Shown piece by piece: positions 24,882 through 34,601 of a stretch of 57,973 nucleotides of DNA (the stretch's first letter is position 1; every line of letters begins with the position of its first letter). Origin of the DNA: Bacteroidaceae bacterium (lineage in GTDB: Bacteria; Bacteroidota; Bacteroidia; Bacteroidales; Bacteroidaceae); NCBI GenBank assembly GCA_017427185.1, contig JAFRTJ010000026.1, positions 1 to 57,973 of the forward strand. The letters are read 5' to 3'. A program made the position numbers and the translations under genes. Under the pieces are notes generated by a model. It was not told the origin of the DNA. It did not search any database and saw nothing but the letters and a program-made list of their open reading frames with translations.

Positions 24882-27665
24882 TTAATGAAGTACTTTCTTG
24901 TTCCCAACCAAATACACACCTCGAGGCAATCCCTCCAAATTCTTTCCGACTCGCAGCTCACGACCTTGCAAATCAAAAACTCCTGAGTCCGGCAAGATCT
25001 TAGCTTCTATTGCACGAGGAACTGAATCGATAATCTCCTGTTTTTGCTCAGCATTCACAATTCGAAGATTACGAATATCTACCTGGACCGTTCCATTGGG
25101 GAGAGGGTCCCAACGCAACCAATTACCAGAATGGCCCCAATCAAAAGACTTACGACTCGCTGAAATATCCACGAAAACAGCTGTCCAATCCTCAGCTGGA
25201 GGTAAGGTCTGATAAGTTTGTTCACGTCCTCCAGCCAGCGGTTCTGCAAAGAAGAATTCCCCACCTGTCAGAGTATGAGAGGTACGATACTCAAAAGAAA
25301 TAATGGTTTGATCATCTTGCAAGTCATCACTCAATGAAGAGGTTGAGACATAAGGATCATTCCCTAATGTGTTCACCTGATAAGCAAATGATCCGATCTG
25401 GGAAAATGATATGTTGTTCAATGATCGCGAACCTGTAATTTTCAGATAGTCAGGAAAACTTACACGCAAACGATCTGCCATCGACAAAGCTTCTTCTGCA
25501 GTATAAGTACCTCTATAATAATTGTCCCACACTCTCCCGTACAGTTCTTCCATTTCGTTCAAATCATCAGACCCTTCAAAATAAAAGGACGCATCATACA
25601 TGTTGTTCATTTGCTTCCCCATTTCACGATAGGCCATCTTGCAATCATAGATCTCTTGGAATAGAGTGGACAATTCATGTATCATTTCATATTTTTCTTC
25701 CACAGTTTCTGCGATTTCTGCCGCTGCCTTAGCTTGATATAGCCGCTCCTGAAGTTGAGCGCTGTAGTTAGGATAATAAACACAATCCTCACCCTGACAA
25801 GATTCGTAAGCCAATAAAGTTTCCACTCGAGCCAATTGACTTTCCAGCACTTCATTCAGAGCATCAGTTGCCTGGTCAAGGGTACCGCAATAGACCAATC
25901 GAATGTTTCCAAATCCTGCCCAATCAGAATTATTGCCAGACCCTGGAACCTTAATTCCAATAGTCAGCGAACCATCAACAACTTGAGTTAAAATTGCATT
26001 TTTATATCTGCCTGACAAAAAAGCATAAGCTGCACCTGTGGTTCCATGCATAGCATAAGCCAACGTACGTCCTAAATCATCTGTCACCTCCCAATCCTCT
26101 GCCAGATAACAGTTCATTCCATTCTGAGCTTTCGAGACATCAATTGCATCCTCGCAGACAACTTGCAGATAGTTTTGCATTCCATTCGCATAAACCATAG
26201 CTGCGTAATTTGTATTACTAACCATTCCTGCAGGACAAAAAGCACCATTAATCTCAAACAAATAAACACCATTCGCAATATCTGTTAGAGTCTGATGGAT
26301 ATCACATGGTGTATTCCTACATTCTGCAGTCCTCATGTTCAATGTGCCGCCATAGTTTGTGGGCATCTGACCATCCCATCCAGTCCATCCCTCATTGAAA
26401 TCTGCATTCTTCAAGATAGCCGTCACCTCGGCACCTGTTCCATAACCATTCACGATGGCTTTAGACAACAACGCCTGCAAGTATTGGGTTTCTGCAGAAA
26501 TCTCATCTGCCGACAAACGCTTGATTCTCAAGATAAAGAGGCTTGTTCCATTGGGATAAGCACCAGGTCCGTCATCTTCCTGAAGATACTCCATCAAGAA
26601 TTCTTTATCTATGCCATCTCCGATAGGATTCTCTTTCAAATAATCCAGCACATCCTCTATTTTCTTCAAATAAAAAGAGTATGCTTCTGCAGATTCCATT
26701 ACAGATGCTTTCAAATAATCCAAGTTGGAAAATTCTTGTTGGAAAGCATTCAATTCAGTGATAGAAGACAGATTCTCGAGAGCCGACTTATAATTGTCTG
26801 TCAAACTTGCAGTTGCCGTAACAGAAGACAAATAATCAAACTCTTTTTGTAGAATACGATCGCGATAAACCTTGAAACTTGCCTTATCATGAATGTCACC
26901 AAATGTACCATCCCCTATAGCATATACCAAACCATGGGTACTATCCCAAACAGGATATTTGTCTTTTCCAATTGTCTGATACCAAGTAGGGTTATCCATA
27001 CTGCTGCCATTTAAGAGGAAACACAATTCGCCCGTTTGAGCCATCTCCAGGGAAGCATAACAATTGGTATAAGTGCCATAGTTACCTAAACTTTCAAATG
27101 TTGTATAGCTGTCATAAATTTGACTATCGTAACACTCCCCTGCTATGCCACCCCTCTGACCTGAAGAATAAACACCTATATCGCCAGCACTAAAGCAATT
27201 GCGCACAGTACTCAAATGTATCTCGCCTGCCAGAATTCCTGCACGAACTCCTGTCATGTTTGCCACTGACGCATTCACGACCCCTAGATTGCAAAGAGTA
27301 CCGCCGCCATTGATGCGACTGAAAAGGCCACATTCGTACGTGTCTTCCCTGTAAACGTTTAAGTTATAGATGACATGCTTCTGACCATCAAATATGCCCT
27401 GAAAACTACGAGATGGCAATCCACCCGTATCCGTATACATTCCGATAGGAGTGAAATTTTCTATCGACCTCATATCCAAGTCATTCATCAGACGCACATT
27501 TATCCTCGTATTCCCAGAATTCACCCACTCGCTGATCCAACACAGTTCCTCAGGTGTCCTCACCTCATACCAGCCATCTGCTGCTGGAGTCAAATTGCCT
27601 TCTGCAGAAATCTTCTCAATTCCAACTATCAAACCAATAAAAAGAAGACAAATATAACGTATCAT
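24882..27665 (-). CDS. Large secreted protein with GLUG-like repeats and T9SS-like tail
   Basis: 927-residue secreted protein. After a signal peptide (about 1-21) the N-terminal part (about 30-230) has GLUG-type repeats: EELCWISEWVNSGNTRINVR, FQGIFDGQKHVIYNLNVY, YECGLFSRINGGGTLCNLGV and RAGILAGEIHLSTVRNCFS, seen in beta-helical surface adhesins and peptidase-associated proteins. Helical segments and a region resembling carbohydrate-binding modules (about 420-590, ADFNEGWTGWDG) follow. The end is VFDLQGRELRV...LPRGVYLVGNKKVLH, another sorting-like tail. No catalytic site was recognised. It has its own promoter and terminator. A surface adhesion or glycan-binding role is inferred. Confidence 0.65.
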   Translation of the reverse strand: MIRYICLLFIGLIVGIEKISAEGNLTPAADGWYEVRTPEELCWISEWVNSGNTRINVRLMNDLDMRSIENFTPIGMYTDTGGLPSRSFQGIFDGQKHVIYNLNVYREDTYECGLFSRINGGGTLCNLGVVNASVANMTGVRAGILAGEIHLSTVRNCFSAGDIGVYSSGQRGGIAGECYDSQIYDSYTTFESLGNYGTYTNCYASLEMAQTGELCFLLNGSSMDNPTWYQTIGKDKYPVWDSTHGLVYAIGDGTFGDIHDKASFKVYRDRILQKEFDYLSSVTATASLTDNYKSALENLSSITELNAFQQEFSNLDYLKASVMESAEAYSFYLKKIEDVLDYLKENPIGDGIDKEFLMEYLQEDDGPGAYPNGTSLFILRIKRLSADEISAETQYLQALLSKAIVNGYGTGAEVTAILKNADFNEGWTGWDGQMPTNYGGTLNMRTAECRNTPCDIHQTLTDIANGVYLFEINGAFCPAGMVSNTNYAAMVYANGMQNYLQVVCEDAIDVSKAQNGMNCYLAEDWEVTDDLGRTLAYAMHGTTGAAYAFLSGRYKNAILTQVVDGSLTIGIKVPGSGNNSDWAGFGNIRLVYCGTLDQATDALNEVLESQLARVETLLAYESCQGEDCVYYPNYSAQLQERLYQAKAAAEIAETVEEKYEMIHELSTLFQEIYDCKMAYREMGKQMNNMYDASFYFEGSDDLNEMEELYGRVWDNYYRGTYTAEEALSMADRLRVSFPDYLKITGSRSLNNISFSQIGSFAYQVNTLGNDPYVSTSSLSDDLQDDQTIISFEYRTSHTLTGGEFFFAEPLAGGREQTYQTLPPAEDWTAVFVDISASRKSFDWGHSGNWLRWDPLPNGTVQVDIRNLRIVNAEQKQEIIDSVPRAIEAKILPDSGVFDLQGRELRVGKNLEGLPRGVYLVGNKKVLH

Positions 27666-27692
27666 GACAACCTAATTAGATAATTTCATTTT

Positions 27693-27723
27693 CAAAGATA
27701 TGAAAAAAATCGATTACAAACAA
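27693..27723 (-). promoter_or_regulatory. Promoter of the GLUG-repeat protein gene
   Basis: Minus-strand TTG (27723-27721), 20 bp, TATCTTTG (27700-27693), 28 bp upstream of the ATG. Confidence 0.8.
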
Positions 27724-27751
27724 CAGATATGACGTTCTTTTCTACACATTT

Positions 27752-27783
27752 TTTGTCTGTCAAAAGAAATTTGTGTAAATTTG
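27752..27783 (+). promoter_or_regulatory. Promoter of the DUF6057 gene
   Basis: TTTG (27752-27755), 20 bp, TAAATTTG (27776-27783). The start site near 27788 rules out an upstream ATG at 27729 and sets the CDS start at 27804. Confidence 0.8.
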
Positions 27784-27803
27784 TGCACCAACTATATATA
27801 AAG

Positions 27804-29408
27804 ATGAGTAAGAAAAAAACAAATACTCCCCTGAAGGCCAATGCGCGAACAACAAAACAAGTTGAATCCAAGACGCCTAGGAAACCTTTCTTAATTCCTG
27901 TCCTGCCTGCTCTCTTTGTTGCCGTCTGGGCGTGGGCCACATTCTACTATGGCGATGTTTTTCGTATCACTCGTGAAAACAGTTTTTGGGTAAGTGATAC
28001 GAGGGAAATGAATTTTATCTTAAACCAGGATTATGGCATCATAAGATATGTAGGCCGAATGCTCCTGATGCTGTTCCGCTATCCCTGGCTGGGAGGACTT
28101 TGTTTGGCTTTTATGGCAACTCTATGCACTTGGTTTACCAGCATTATTTTTGGCTTTAAATCCCAATGGCGGTGGATTAGCTTGCTGCCCGTTGGCATCT
28201 ATCTCTTGTCCATCTGCTATGCAGGTTTGAACATCTATTTCGAACGTGAGACAGGTATGGTTCTAGGAATTCCTGTCACCATCGTTGCCATATTGGGCAT
28301 TTTAGCATTATTGCGGTGGTTGTTCAGCCGAACAAATGTCCTGAAACTTTTATTTATCCCTGACGACGAGTCACCATTAGGCAACCGCCTACAACTATTA
28401 GGCATCATTGTAATCGTTGGATTGAGCATTGGTTACGTGCAATGGAAACAGCCATACGTACGTGTCATAAACAAAATGATACGCCAAACTATCGAGCAAG
28501 ACTGGTATGGAGTAGAGGAAACAGCACGTGCACATGCTGATATGAGTAACCGTCCTATGGCAGCCTTCTATGCAATTGCCCTTGTTCATACCAACCAAAT
28601 AGCAGACCGGCTATATGACATCCGACTTGACTACGATACACTTAATGTAACAGGATGGGATAAAACCTACAATAATGGCAACAGCATTTACATCAGTGAT
28701 TGCAGTTATCATGGAGGATTTGTTCAAACTGCCTATCACAACTGTATGGAGCGTGCCGTGATGAGTGGCTTCACCATACATGGTATGGAAATAATGACCA
28801 AATGTGCTTTGATGCGCAGCGAGTGGGAATTGGCAAACAAATATCTTCGTATTTTGAGAGATGTTCCTTTCGAAGGACAATTCTATAAGAAATACAAAAA
28901 GATGGTTTATAATGCCGAACTGGTAAATTCCGATCCTGAAATGGCTCACATACGCTTGCTGGAACCCATCCACGACAGTTTCGAGAGTGTGTATCAACAA
29001 CCTGTGTTCTTAGGATACAATCTGCGCCTTTATGAAGGACGTAGCGTAAATGCCCTCTACAACAGTTTAGCTGTATGCTTATATACCAAGGTCATGCCTG
29101 ACTTTATGTCTCGATTAGAACCAATTGCTGGCCAAACTCCACCTGAGAACGTAATGGATGGCATACTGCTGATGAGCAACAAGAATCCCAATTTGCTCAA
29201 GGCTTTCAATGGGTTGGATTTTCGAATGAACCGCTTGTCCAACTACATGAATGAGATAAAGCCATATATGGCAGATCGCCCAGGAAATGCGAGGAAACTT
29301 TTCAACAAATACAAGGGATATTATCCTTATTATTACTTCTTTGGCAACCTGAGGGCTACCAAGAAAAGAGAACCAGAAACATCAACATCTAGCTCCGGAG
29401 TCAATTGA
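27804..29408 (+). CDS. DUF6057 family membrane protein
   Basis: 534-residue protein. An Lys-rich cytoplasmic N-terminus precedes hydrophobic segments at about residues 30-45, 75-95, 100-125, 130-150, 160-180 and 205-225. The C-terminal about 300 residues are hydrophilic and alpha-helical with TPR-like character (AFYAIALVHTNQIADRLYDI, LANKYLRILRDVPFEGQFYK). It resembles the uncharacterised DUF6057 proteins of Bacteroidales, which often precede the CxxCH/PD40 lipoprotein found next here. The stop is 2 bp from the next ATG, so the two are co-transcribed. The start follows a promoter placed inside the longer frame. Function unknown. Confidence 0.75.
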   Translation: MSKKKTNTPLKANARTTKQVESKTPRKPFLIPVLPALFVAVWAWATFYYGDVFRITRENSFWVSDTREMNFILNQDYGIIRYVGRMLLMLFRYPWLGGLCLAFMATLCTWFTSIIFGFKSQWRWISLLPVGIYLLSICYAGLNIYFERETGMVLGIPVTIVAILGILALLRWLFSRTNVLKLLFIPDDESPLGNRLQLLGIIVIVGLSIGYVQWKQPYVRVINKMIRQTIEQDWYGVEETARAHADMSNRPMAAFYAIALVHTNQIADRLYDIRLDYDTLNVTGWDKTYNNGNSIYISDCSYHGGFVQTAYHNCMERAVMSGFTIHGMEIMTKCALMRSEWELANKYLRILRDVPFEGQFYKKYKKMVYNAELVNSDPEMAHIRLLEPIHDSFESVYQQPVFLGYNLRLYEGRSVNALYNSLAVCLYTKVMPDFMSRLEPIAGQTPPENVMDGILLMSNKNPNLLKAFNGLDFRMNRLSNYMNEIKPYMADRPGNARKLFNKYKGYYPYYYFFGNLRATKKREPETSTSSSGVN

Positions 29409-29410
29409 TT

Positions 29411-30955
29411 ATGAAAAAACAGAAACTACTATACAATTCTTTGGTTATGCTGATGGGAATTATCCTGTTGGCATCATGCAAGGGAACCCCTGAAGTACCC
29501 ACCCAATTTGAGACACTGGATGTTAAAGCTACAATATTCCCAGACTACACAGACATCGTCATTCCTGCAAACATCGCCCCCTTGAACTTTATGGTCAAGG
29601 ATACTCTATGCACAGCTGTCGTTGCTCAATTTCAAGGGAAAGGTGACAACGTGGTTGCTGGCAGCTATGGCACAGAAGGAAAAGTTGTTATCGACAGTAT
29701 AGCATGGCGTAAACTGCTGAACGACAATAGAGGTTGTGAAATCGTGGCGAATGTCTATGTCCAGCATGGCGACAGTTGGGTGAAATACAACAGTCACAAG
29801 TTAACTGTTGCTCAAGAAGACATTGATCCATATCTGAGTTATCGACTTATTGAACCTGGCTTTGAATTATATCGCCAATTAGGGCTTTATCAACGCAACC
29901 TGACAAATTTCAATGTGCATACCATTTACGAGAACAATCGCACCTATGATGAAAAAAACAATCATTGCATAAATTGTCACAATTACCAGAACTACAGCAG
30001 CAAGAACTTCCTTTTTCACGTTCGCGCCAATCATGGAGGAACGATGATTATCGAAAATGGGAAAGCAAAGAAGGTTCAGCTGAAAGACAGCACCATCATT
30101 ACATCAGGTGTTTACCCCTCTTGGCACCCACGGCTTAATATGATAGCCTTCAGTACCAACAAAACAGGACAGACTTTCCATCTGTATCACAAGGAAATGA
30201 TAGAGGTCATCGACGAAGCGAGCGACCTGTTGCTTTATGATGTAGACAAGAATGAAATTCGCCATATCCTGCGGACCCGTGGACAATTAGAGACTTTTCC
30301 CTGCTGGACTCCTGATGGAAAACAGCTCTATTATTGTAGTGCAGATATCTCCAATGGTGTAGATCTCAATCAAACGGATAGTGTTCTTACCGCATACATC
30401 ATCACTCACTACGACAGCATTAGATACAATCTGATGAAACTGGACTTCGATGAAAAGACTCTCCAATTCAGTGAACCTCAAACCGTAATTGATTGCGCAG
30501 CTATGGGCAAGAGTGTAACGGTTCCTCGTGTAAGTCCTGATGGGAAATATCTTCTGTATACGTTAGGAGATTATGGTCAGTTCCATATTTGGCACAAGAG
30601 CAGCGACTTGTGGATAAAAAATCTTGAAACAGGCGATGAATACCCTCTGACAGAGTCCAACAGCCCTGATATCGACAGTTTCCATTCCTGGAGCAGCAAT
30701 GGAAGATGGTTCGTGTTCAGCAGTCGGCGGGATGATGGGAATTACTCTCGTCCCTATATTGCATACTTTGACAAGGAAGGCCATTCTCGCAAAGCGTTTA
30801 TGCTGCCTCAGGAAGATCCTGAACACAGCATCCTATTGCTGAAAAGCTACAACGTGCCAGAATTGACCAAAGATGCAGTTGAAATCAGCAGCACTGACCT
30901 GCGCAATTGCATATACAACACGGATGGAGAAAAGGCGAAATACGTCAAAAACTGA
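29411..30955 (+). CDS. Lipoprotein with CxxCH motif and PD40/TolB-like repeats
   Basis: 514-residue lipoprotein. The signal ends in the lipobox LLASC (Cys at about residue 22). A CINCH motif (C186, C189, H190) could bind one c-type haem covalently. The remaining about 290 residues have repeats typical of TolB/PD40 beta-propellers: YPSWHPRLNMIAFSTN, FPCWTPDGKQLYYCSAD, VPRVSPDGKYLLYTLGDYG and FHSWSSNGRWFVFSSRRDDG. Bacteroidota relatives are often labelled cytochrome c biosynthesis proteins, but the sequence supports only a periplasmic or outer-membrane propeller with a possible haem site. The true start is the ATG at 29411, not the TTG 6 bp upstream. Probably co-transcribed with the DUF6057 gene. 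Confidence 0.75.
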   Translation: MKKQKLLYNSLVMLMGIILLASCKGTPEVPTQFETLDVKATIFPDYTDIVIPANIAPLNFMVKDTLCTAVVAQFQGKGDNVVAGSYGTEGKVVIDSIAWRKLLNDNRGCEIVANVYVQHGDSWVKYNSHKLTVAQEDIDPYLSYRLIEPGFELYRQLGLYQRNLTNFNVHTIYENNRTYDEKNNHCINCHNYQNYSSKNFLFHVRANHGGTMIIENGKAKKVQLKDSTIITSGVYPSWHPRLNMIAFSTNKTGQTFHLYHKEMIEVIDEASDLLLYDVDKNEIRHILRTRGQLETFPCWTPDGKQLYYCSADISNGVDLNQTDSVLTAYIITHYDSIRYNLMKLDFDEKTLQFSEPQTVIDCAAMGKSVTVPRVSPDGKYLLYTLGDYGQFHIWHKSSDLWIKNLETGDEYPLTESNSPDIDSFHSWSSNGRWFVFSSRRDDGNYSRPYIAYFDKEGHSRKAFMLPQEDPEHSILLLKSYNVPELTKDAVEISSTDLRNCIYNTDGEKAKYVKN

Positions 30956-31009
30956 AAACTCCACCTCTGTGCAAGAGACTGCAAACAATTAAAGAATCTA
31001 TAGTCAACT

Positions 31010-31870
31010 ATGAATCTTTTCCGCAAGATACAAACCAAGTGGCAGCTGTTTATGAAGAACAGCGAACTTAAAGGAAGATTATATAGTATCATCTTTGAAA
31101 GTGATACCCCTATGGGTAAGCTTTTCGATGTAGTGCTGCTATGGACTATCGTTTTCAGCATTCTGCTTGTTTTCATTGAAAGCATGCAGGGAGTTCATAT
31201 CATTGCAAAGAGAGTTTTCACGATATTGGAATATGTCTTCACCTTTTTCTTCACCCTGGAATATCTCTGCCGTCTCTATTGCTCACCGACTCCCAAGAAA
31301 TATGCGCTGAGCTTCTTTGGAATCATAGACCTGCTCAGCACACTTCCTCTCTATATTGGATGGATCTTTGGTCCCGTCCGCTATCTGATGGTTGTCAGGA
31401 CCTTCCGTCTGATACGAGTGTTCCGCGTCTTCAAACTCTTCAGCTTCCTGGAGGAAGGCGACCTGTTGATGCGCTCACTTATGCTGAGCAGCCGAAAAAT
31501 CATGGTTTTCTTCCTGTTTGTGGTTATTATGGTTATTTCCTTGGGTACCATTATGTATATGGTTGAGGGAAATGTAGAGAACACACAGTTCAAGGACATC
31601 CCTACAAGCATTTATTGGGCTGTCGTGACGATGACAACAGTTGGCTACGGAGACATCGCCCCCATCACTCCTGTCGGCAGATTCTTGAGTGCTATTGTGA
31701 TGATGCTTGGCTACACCATCATGGCTGTACCTACAGGTATTGTAAGTGCCCAGTTCATCTATGACAGGCAGCATCGTCCCAATATCAAGAAAAAATGCAA
31801 GGAATGTGGAAGTCCACTTCCCAGCAACGCACATTTCTGTCCCTTCTGTGGAAAAGAAACAGAGGGCTGA
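31010..31870 (+). CDS. Voltage-gated potassium channel with C-terminal zinc ribbon
   Basis: 286-residue six-helix ion transporter of the inner membrane. Helices S1-S4 lie at about residues 40-150. S4 carries spaced arginines (RYLMVVRTFRLIRVFRVFKL, about 124-143). The pore loop has the selectivity filter TTVGYGD (209-215), followed by S6 (GRFLSAIVMMLGYTIMAVPTG). The C-terminus carries a short zinc ribbon with C263, C266, C277 and C280 (CKECGSP...CPFCG), unusual as a sensor or anchor on such a channel. Start and length are normal. A hairpin overlaps the stop codon, and the next gene converges. Confidence 0.92.
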   Translation: MNLFRKIQTKWQLFMKNSELKGRLYSIIFESDTPMGKLFDVVLLWTIVFSILLVFIESMQGVHIIAKRVFTILEYVFTFFFTLEYLCRLYCSPTPKKYALSFFGIIDLLSTLPLYIGWIFGPVRYLMVVRTFRLIRVFRVFKLFSFLEEGDLLMRSLMLSSRKIMVFFLFVVIMVISLGTIMYMVEGNVENTQFKDIPTSIYWAVVTMTTVGYGDIAPITPVGRFLSAIVMMLGYTIMAVPTGIVSAQFIYDRQHRPNIKKKCKECGSPLPSNAHFCPFCGKETEG

Positions 31871-31888
31871 TACACATCAACCCTCTGT
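31859..31888. terminator. Bidirectional hairpin between convergent channel and nagB genes
   Basis: ACAGAGGG (31859-31866) and CCCTCTGT (31881-31888), extended inside by TGAT/ATCA after one mismatch. It overlaps the channel stop codon. The U-tract is weak on both strands. Confidence 0.5.
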
Positions 31889-31913
31889 CGTTATTCTCGC
31901 TGAAACAATCAGT

Positions 31914-32705
31914 TTAGAGATTCTCTTTCTCGATGTCTTTAAAGTACTTATAAGTACCATGCTTCAGTTCATCTGTCGCAGCCTCATCACAGACGATAAT
32001 AGCATGCGGGTGCATCTGCAGGGCACTGATGGTCCATTCCTGAGAAACTCCTGCCTCGATTGCATGCTGCAAGGCACGGGCCTTGTTGTGGCCATTGCAT
32101 ACGATCAACACTTCCCTTGCTTCCATGACGGTGCCTACACCAACGGTAAGAGCTGTCTTGGGAACCTTGTTGACATCATTGTCGAAGAAACGGCTATTGG
32201 CAATGATGGTATCTGTTGTCAGACTCTTCACCCTTGTTCGGCTGGTGAGAGAGCTGAAAGGTTCATTGAAAGCGATATGGCCATCAGGACCAATACCACC
32301 CATAAAGAGGTCGATACCACCAGCAGCCTTGATGGCAGCCTCGTAGGAAGCGCATTCTGCTGCCAAATCTGGAGCGTTGCCATTCAGGATGTGTACATTC
32401 TCTTTCTTTATATCAATATGATTAAAGAAGTTATTCCACATGAAACTATGGTAACTCTCAGGGTGATTCTCTGGCAAACCCACATACTCGTCCATATTGA
32501 ATGTTATTACGTTCTGGAAACTCACCTTTCCCGCCTTGTACAACTCAATCAAGTTCTGGTACAATCCCAAAGGAGAACTACCTGTGGGACAACCCAACTT
32601 GAAAGGTTTTTCACTCGTAGGCTTTGCGGCATTGATCTTATCAGCCACATACTTGGCAGCCCATCTGGACAACTGGGCATAATCTGGTTCTATGATTACT
32701 CTCAT
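31914..32705 (-). CDS. nagB: Glucosamine-6-phosphate deaminase
   Basis: 263-residue cytosolic enzyme converting glucosamine-6-phosphate to fructose-6-phosphate and ammonia, feeding amino sugars into glycolysis. It aligns by eye with E. coli NagB (266 residues), with catalytic D72 in [10 protein letters not shown] and D141, H143 and E148 in [11 protein letters not shown] all retained. Substrate-binding [10 protein letters not shown] (about 38-47), TVGVGTVM and the C-terminal [12 protein letters not shown] are also conserved. It lies 50 bp downstream of glmM on the same strand, so the two enzymes, acting in opposite directions on amino-sugar pools, are probably co-transcribed. The mucin-directed proteins upstream fit amino-sugar supply. 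Confidence 0.97.
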   Translation of the reverse strand: MRVIIEPDYAQLSRWAAKYVADKINAAKPTSEKPFKLGCPTGSSPLGLYQNLIELYKAGKVSFQNVITFNMDEYVGLPENHPESYHSFMWNNFFNHIDIKKENVHILNGNAPDLAAECASYEAAIKAAGGIDLFMGGIGPDGHIAFNEPFSSLTSRTRVKSLTTDTIIANSRFFDNDVNKVPKTALTVGVGTVMEAREVLIVCNGHNKARALQHAIEAGVSQEWTISALQMHPHAIIVCDEAATDELKHGTYKYFKDIEKENL

Positions 32706-32755
32706 TTCTCTATTGAATTATTCTTGATTGTTAAACAAACTCATTTGATTGCCTC

Positions 32756-34141
32756 TTATATCATCGAGTAAACAACATCCATAATCTTCTTGCCTATCTC
32801 GTCTGCAGCTTCCATCGTGTTGGCCTCGCTATACACTCGAATGATAGGTTCTGTGTTACTCTTGCGCAAATGTACCCACTTGTCGGGAAAATCTATCTTC
32901 ACGCCATCCACATCATTGATTTCCTCGTCTTTGTAGAGTTCCTTTACCTTGGCCAGAATTGCATCCACATCAGTCCCTGGCACTAAGTCAATACGATTCT
33001 TGGCAATGAAGTAGGGAGGATAGGTGGCACGCAATTCACTGGTCTTCAATCCTTTCTTGGCCAGATAAGTCAGGATGAGGGCAATGCCCACCAATGCATC
33101 GCGGCCATAGTGAGCAGCAGGATAAATGACACCACCATTCCCTTCGCCACCAATGACAGCATTGGTTTCCTTCATCTTCGTTACCACATTCACTTCACCC
33201 ACAGCTGCTGCCGTATAGGTCTGACCATACTTGCGTGTCACATCGCGCAACGCACGCGTACTGCTTAAATTACTTACTGTATTGCCAGGAGTGTGTTGCA
33301 GGATGTAGTCGGCCACCGTTACCAGGGTGTATTCTTCGCCATACATGGTCCCGTCCTCACAGAAGAGAGCCAGACGGTCCACATCAGGGTCAACCACAAA
33401 ACCGATATCGTAGCCCCCCTTCTGCATCAAGGCCTTGATTTCTCCCAGATTCTTCTCCAGAGGCTCAGGATTGTGCTGGAAATCGCCAGAAGGATCAGTA
33501 AAAAGCCCTGTCACGGTCTTTACTCCCAGCTGTTCGAACAGTTTGGGCAGGATGATGCCACCCACAGAATTCACGCTGTCGAAGGCTACACGGAAGTTGG
33601 CACTTCTGACAGCATCCACATCCACCAGTTCCAAGCCTTTCACCAACTCTATATGCTTCTGGTCGTAGCTGTCATCTTCTCTGTACTTGCCCAAGTGATC
33701 CACATCAGCATACTCAAAGTCCTCTGCCTCAGCAATTCTGAGAACCTCCTCGCCCTGTTCCTTGTTCAGGAACTCCCCTTTCTCGTTGAGCAGCTTCAAG
33801 GCATTCCACATACGTGGATTATGACTGGCGGTGATGATGATGCCACCACAAGCTCCCTCCATCGTTACCGCTATCTCAGTCGTGGGCGTAGTAGCCAAAC
33901 CTATGTTCACCACATCAAATCCCATTCCCATCAGGGTGCCGCAAACCACATTCTTTACCATCTCGCCTGAGATACGGGCATCCCGCCCCACAACGATTTT
34001 GTTGCTTGCAACCTGAGTGGAACGACGAATCAATGTGGCATAAGCCGAAGTGAACTTCACGATGTCCAATGGATTCAGCGTATCTCCTGCACGTCCGCCA
34101 ATGGTTCCACGAATTCCGGATATTGATTTAATCAGTGTCAT
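32756..34141 (-). CDS. glmM: Phosphoglucosamine mutase
   Basis: 461-residue phosphohexomutase expected to interconvert glucosamine-6-phosphate and glucosamine-1-phosphate for UDP-GlcNAc, hence peptidoglycan and LPS. The active-site phosphoserine is S106 in TASHNP. Metal-binding DPDVDRLALF, sugar-binding GEGNGGVIYP and the phosphate-binding C-terminal RKSNTEPIIRVYSEA are visible. Bacteroidota relatives of this length are annotated as GlmM; related phosphomannomutases use the same motifs, so substrate is inferred from family and from nagB next to it. A complete promoter (34232-34202) lies upstream. Confidence 0.9.
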   Translation of the reverse strand: MTLIKSISGIRGTIGGRAGDTLNPLDIVKFTSAYATLIRRSTQVASNKIVVGRDARISGEMVKNVVCGTLMGMGFDVVNIGLATTPTTEIAVTMEGACGGIIITASHNPRMWNALKLLNEKGEFLNKEQGEEVLRIAEAEDFEYADVDHLGKYREDDSYDQKHIELVKGLELVDVDAVRSANFRVAFDSVNSVGGIILPKLFEQLGVKTVTGLFTDPSGDFQHNPEPLEKNLGEIKALMQKGGYDIGFVVDPDVDRLALFCEDGTMYGEEYTLVTVADYILQHTPGNTVSNLSSTRALRDVTRKYGQTYTAAAVGEVNVVTKMKETNAVIGGEGNGGVIYPAAHYGRDALVGIALILTYLAKKGLKTSELRATYPPYFIAKNRIDLVPGTDVDAILAKVKELYKDEEINDVDGVKIDFPDKWVHLRKSNTEPIIRVYSEANTMEAADEIGKKIMDVVYSMI

Positions 34142-34201
34142 AAATATGATGTTTTTTAATTTACCTTATTATTCCATCTCACGCTATCATGAATTCATGT
34201 A

Positions 34202-34232
34202 CAAAGGTAAGAAAAAAAGTTGAGATATGCAA
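34202..34232 (-). promoter_or_regulatory. Promoter of glmM-nagB
   Basis: Minus-strand TTG (34232-34230), 20 bp, TACCTTTG (34209-34202), about 60 bp upstream of the glmM start. Confidence 0.8.
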
Positions 34233-34392
34233 CACCCTAATGCAGATTTTTACTCGGACATCAGCAACGACGTGCCCGTACCTAAAAGTTGAATGTTTTT
34301 TTCACCTTGCCCCCCCTGCCACAGGTTGAACATACACAAAAACAAATGTAGCACGATAGCGTGCATCACCCACCATTTTATCCGGAAAATTT

Positions 34393-34446
34393 CAACGTGT
34401 TGAAAGGAAGAAATCAACACGTTGAAAAGCGAGAGTCAACACGTTG
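34393..34446. repeat. 22-bp-period array C of CAACRYGTTG, 3 units
   Basis: Units start at 34393, 34415 and 34437 (CAACGTGTTG, CAACACGTTG, CAACACGTTG), with 12-nt spacers rich in A and G. It lies in the 460-bp divergent intergenic region between glmM and the GH51 gene, between their two promoters. Confidence 0.9.
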
Positions 34447-34522
34447 AAAACCGAATTCCTACCAGTCAGCAGCCACAGGGGGCGGTCTTACGTTTCTGCT
34501 GATGAGTTTTTCCAGCAAACAC

Positions 34523-34553
34523 TTGCACATCTCCGATTTTTTCCGTATCTTTG
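34523..34553 (+). promoter_or_regulatory. Promoter of the GH51 gene and downstream operon
   Basis: TTG (34523-34525), 20 bp, TATCTTTG (34546-34553), 48 bp upstream of the ATG. Confidence 0.8.
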
Positions 34554-34601
34554 TATACTGAAACGAGACAACTGTCAAATAAAGAAAACACTTAGAGAAC
34601 A

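Noticed and set aside
27729..27803. Upstream extension of the DUF6057 gene from ATG 27729
   Set aside because: A full promoter (27752-27783) lies inside the extension, so translation must start at 27804.
31746..32771. 341-codon frame antisense to nagB
   Set aside because: nagB is unmistakable on the other strand with all catalytic residues; the antisense frame is a codon-bias shadow.
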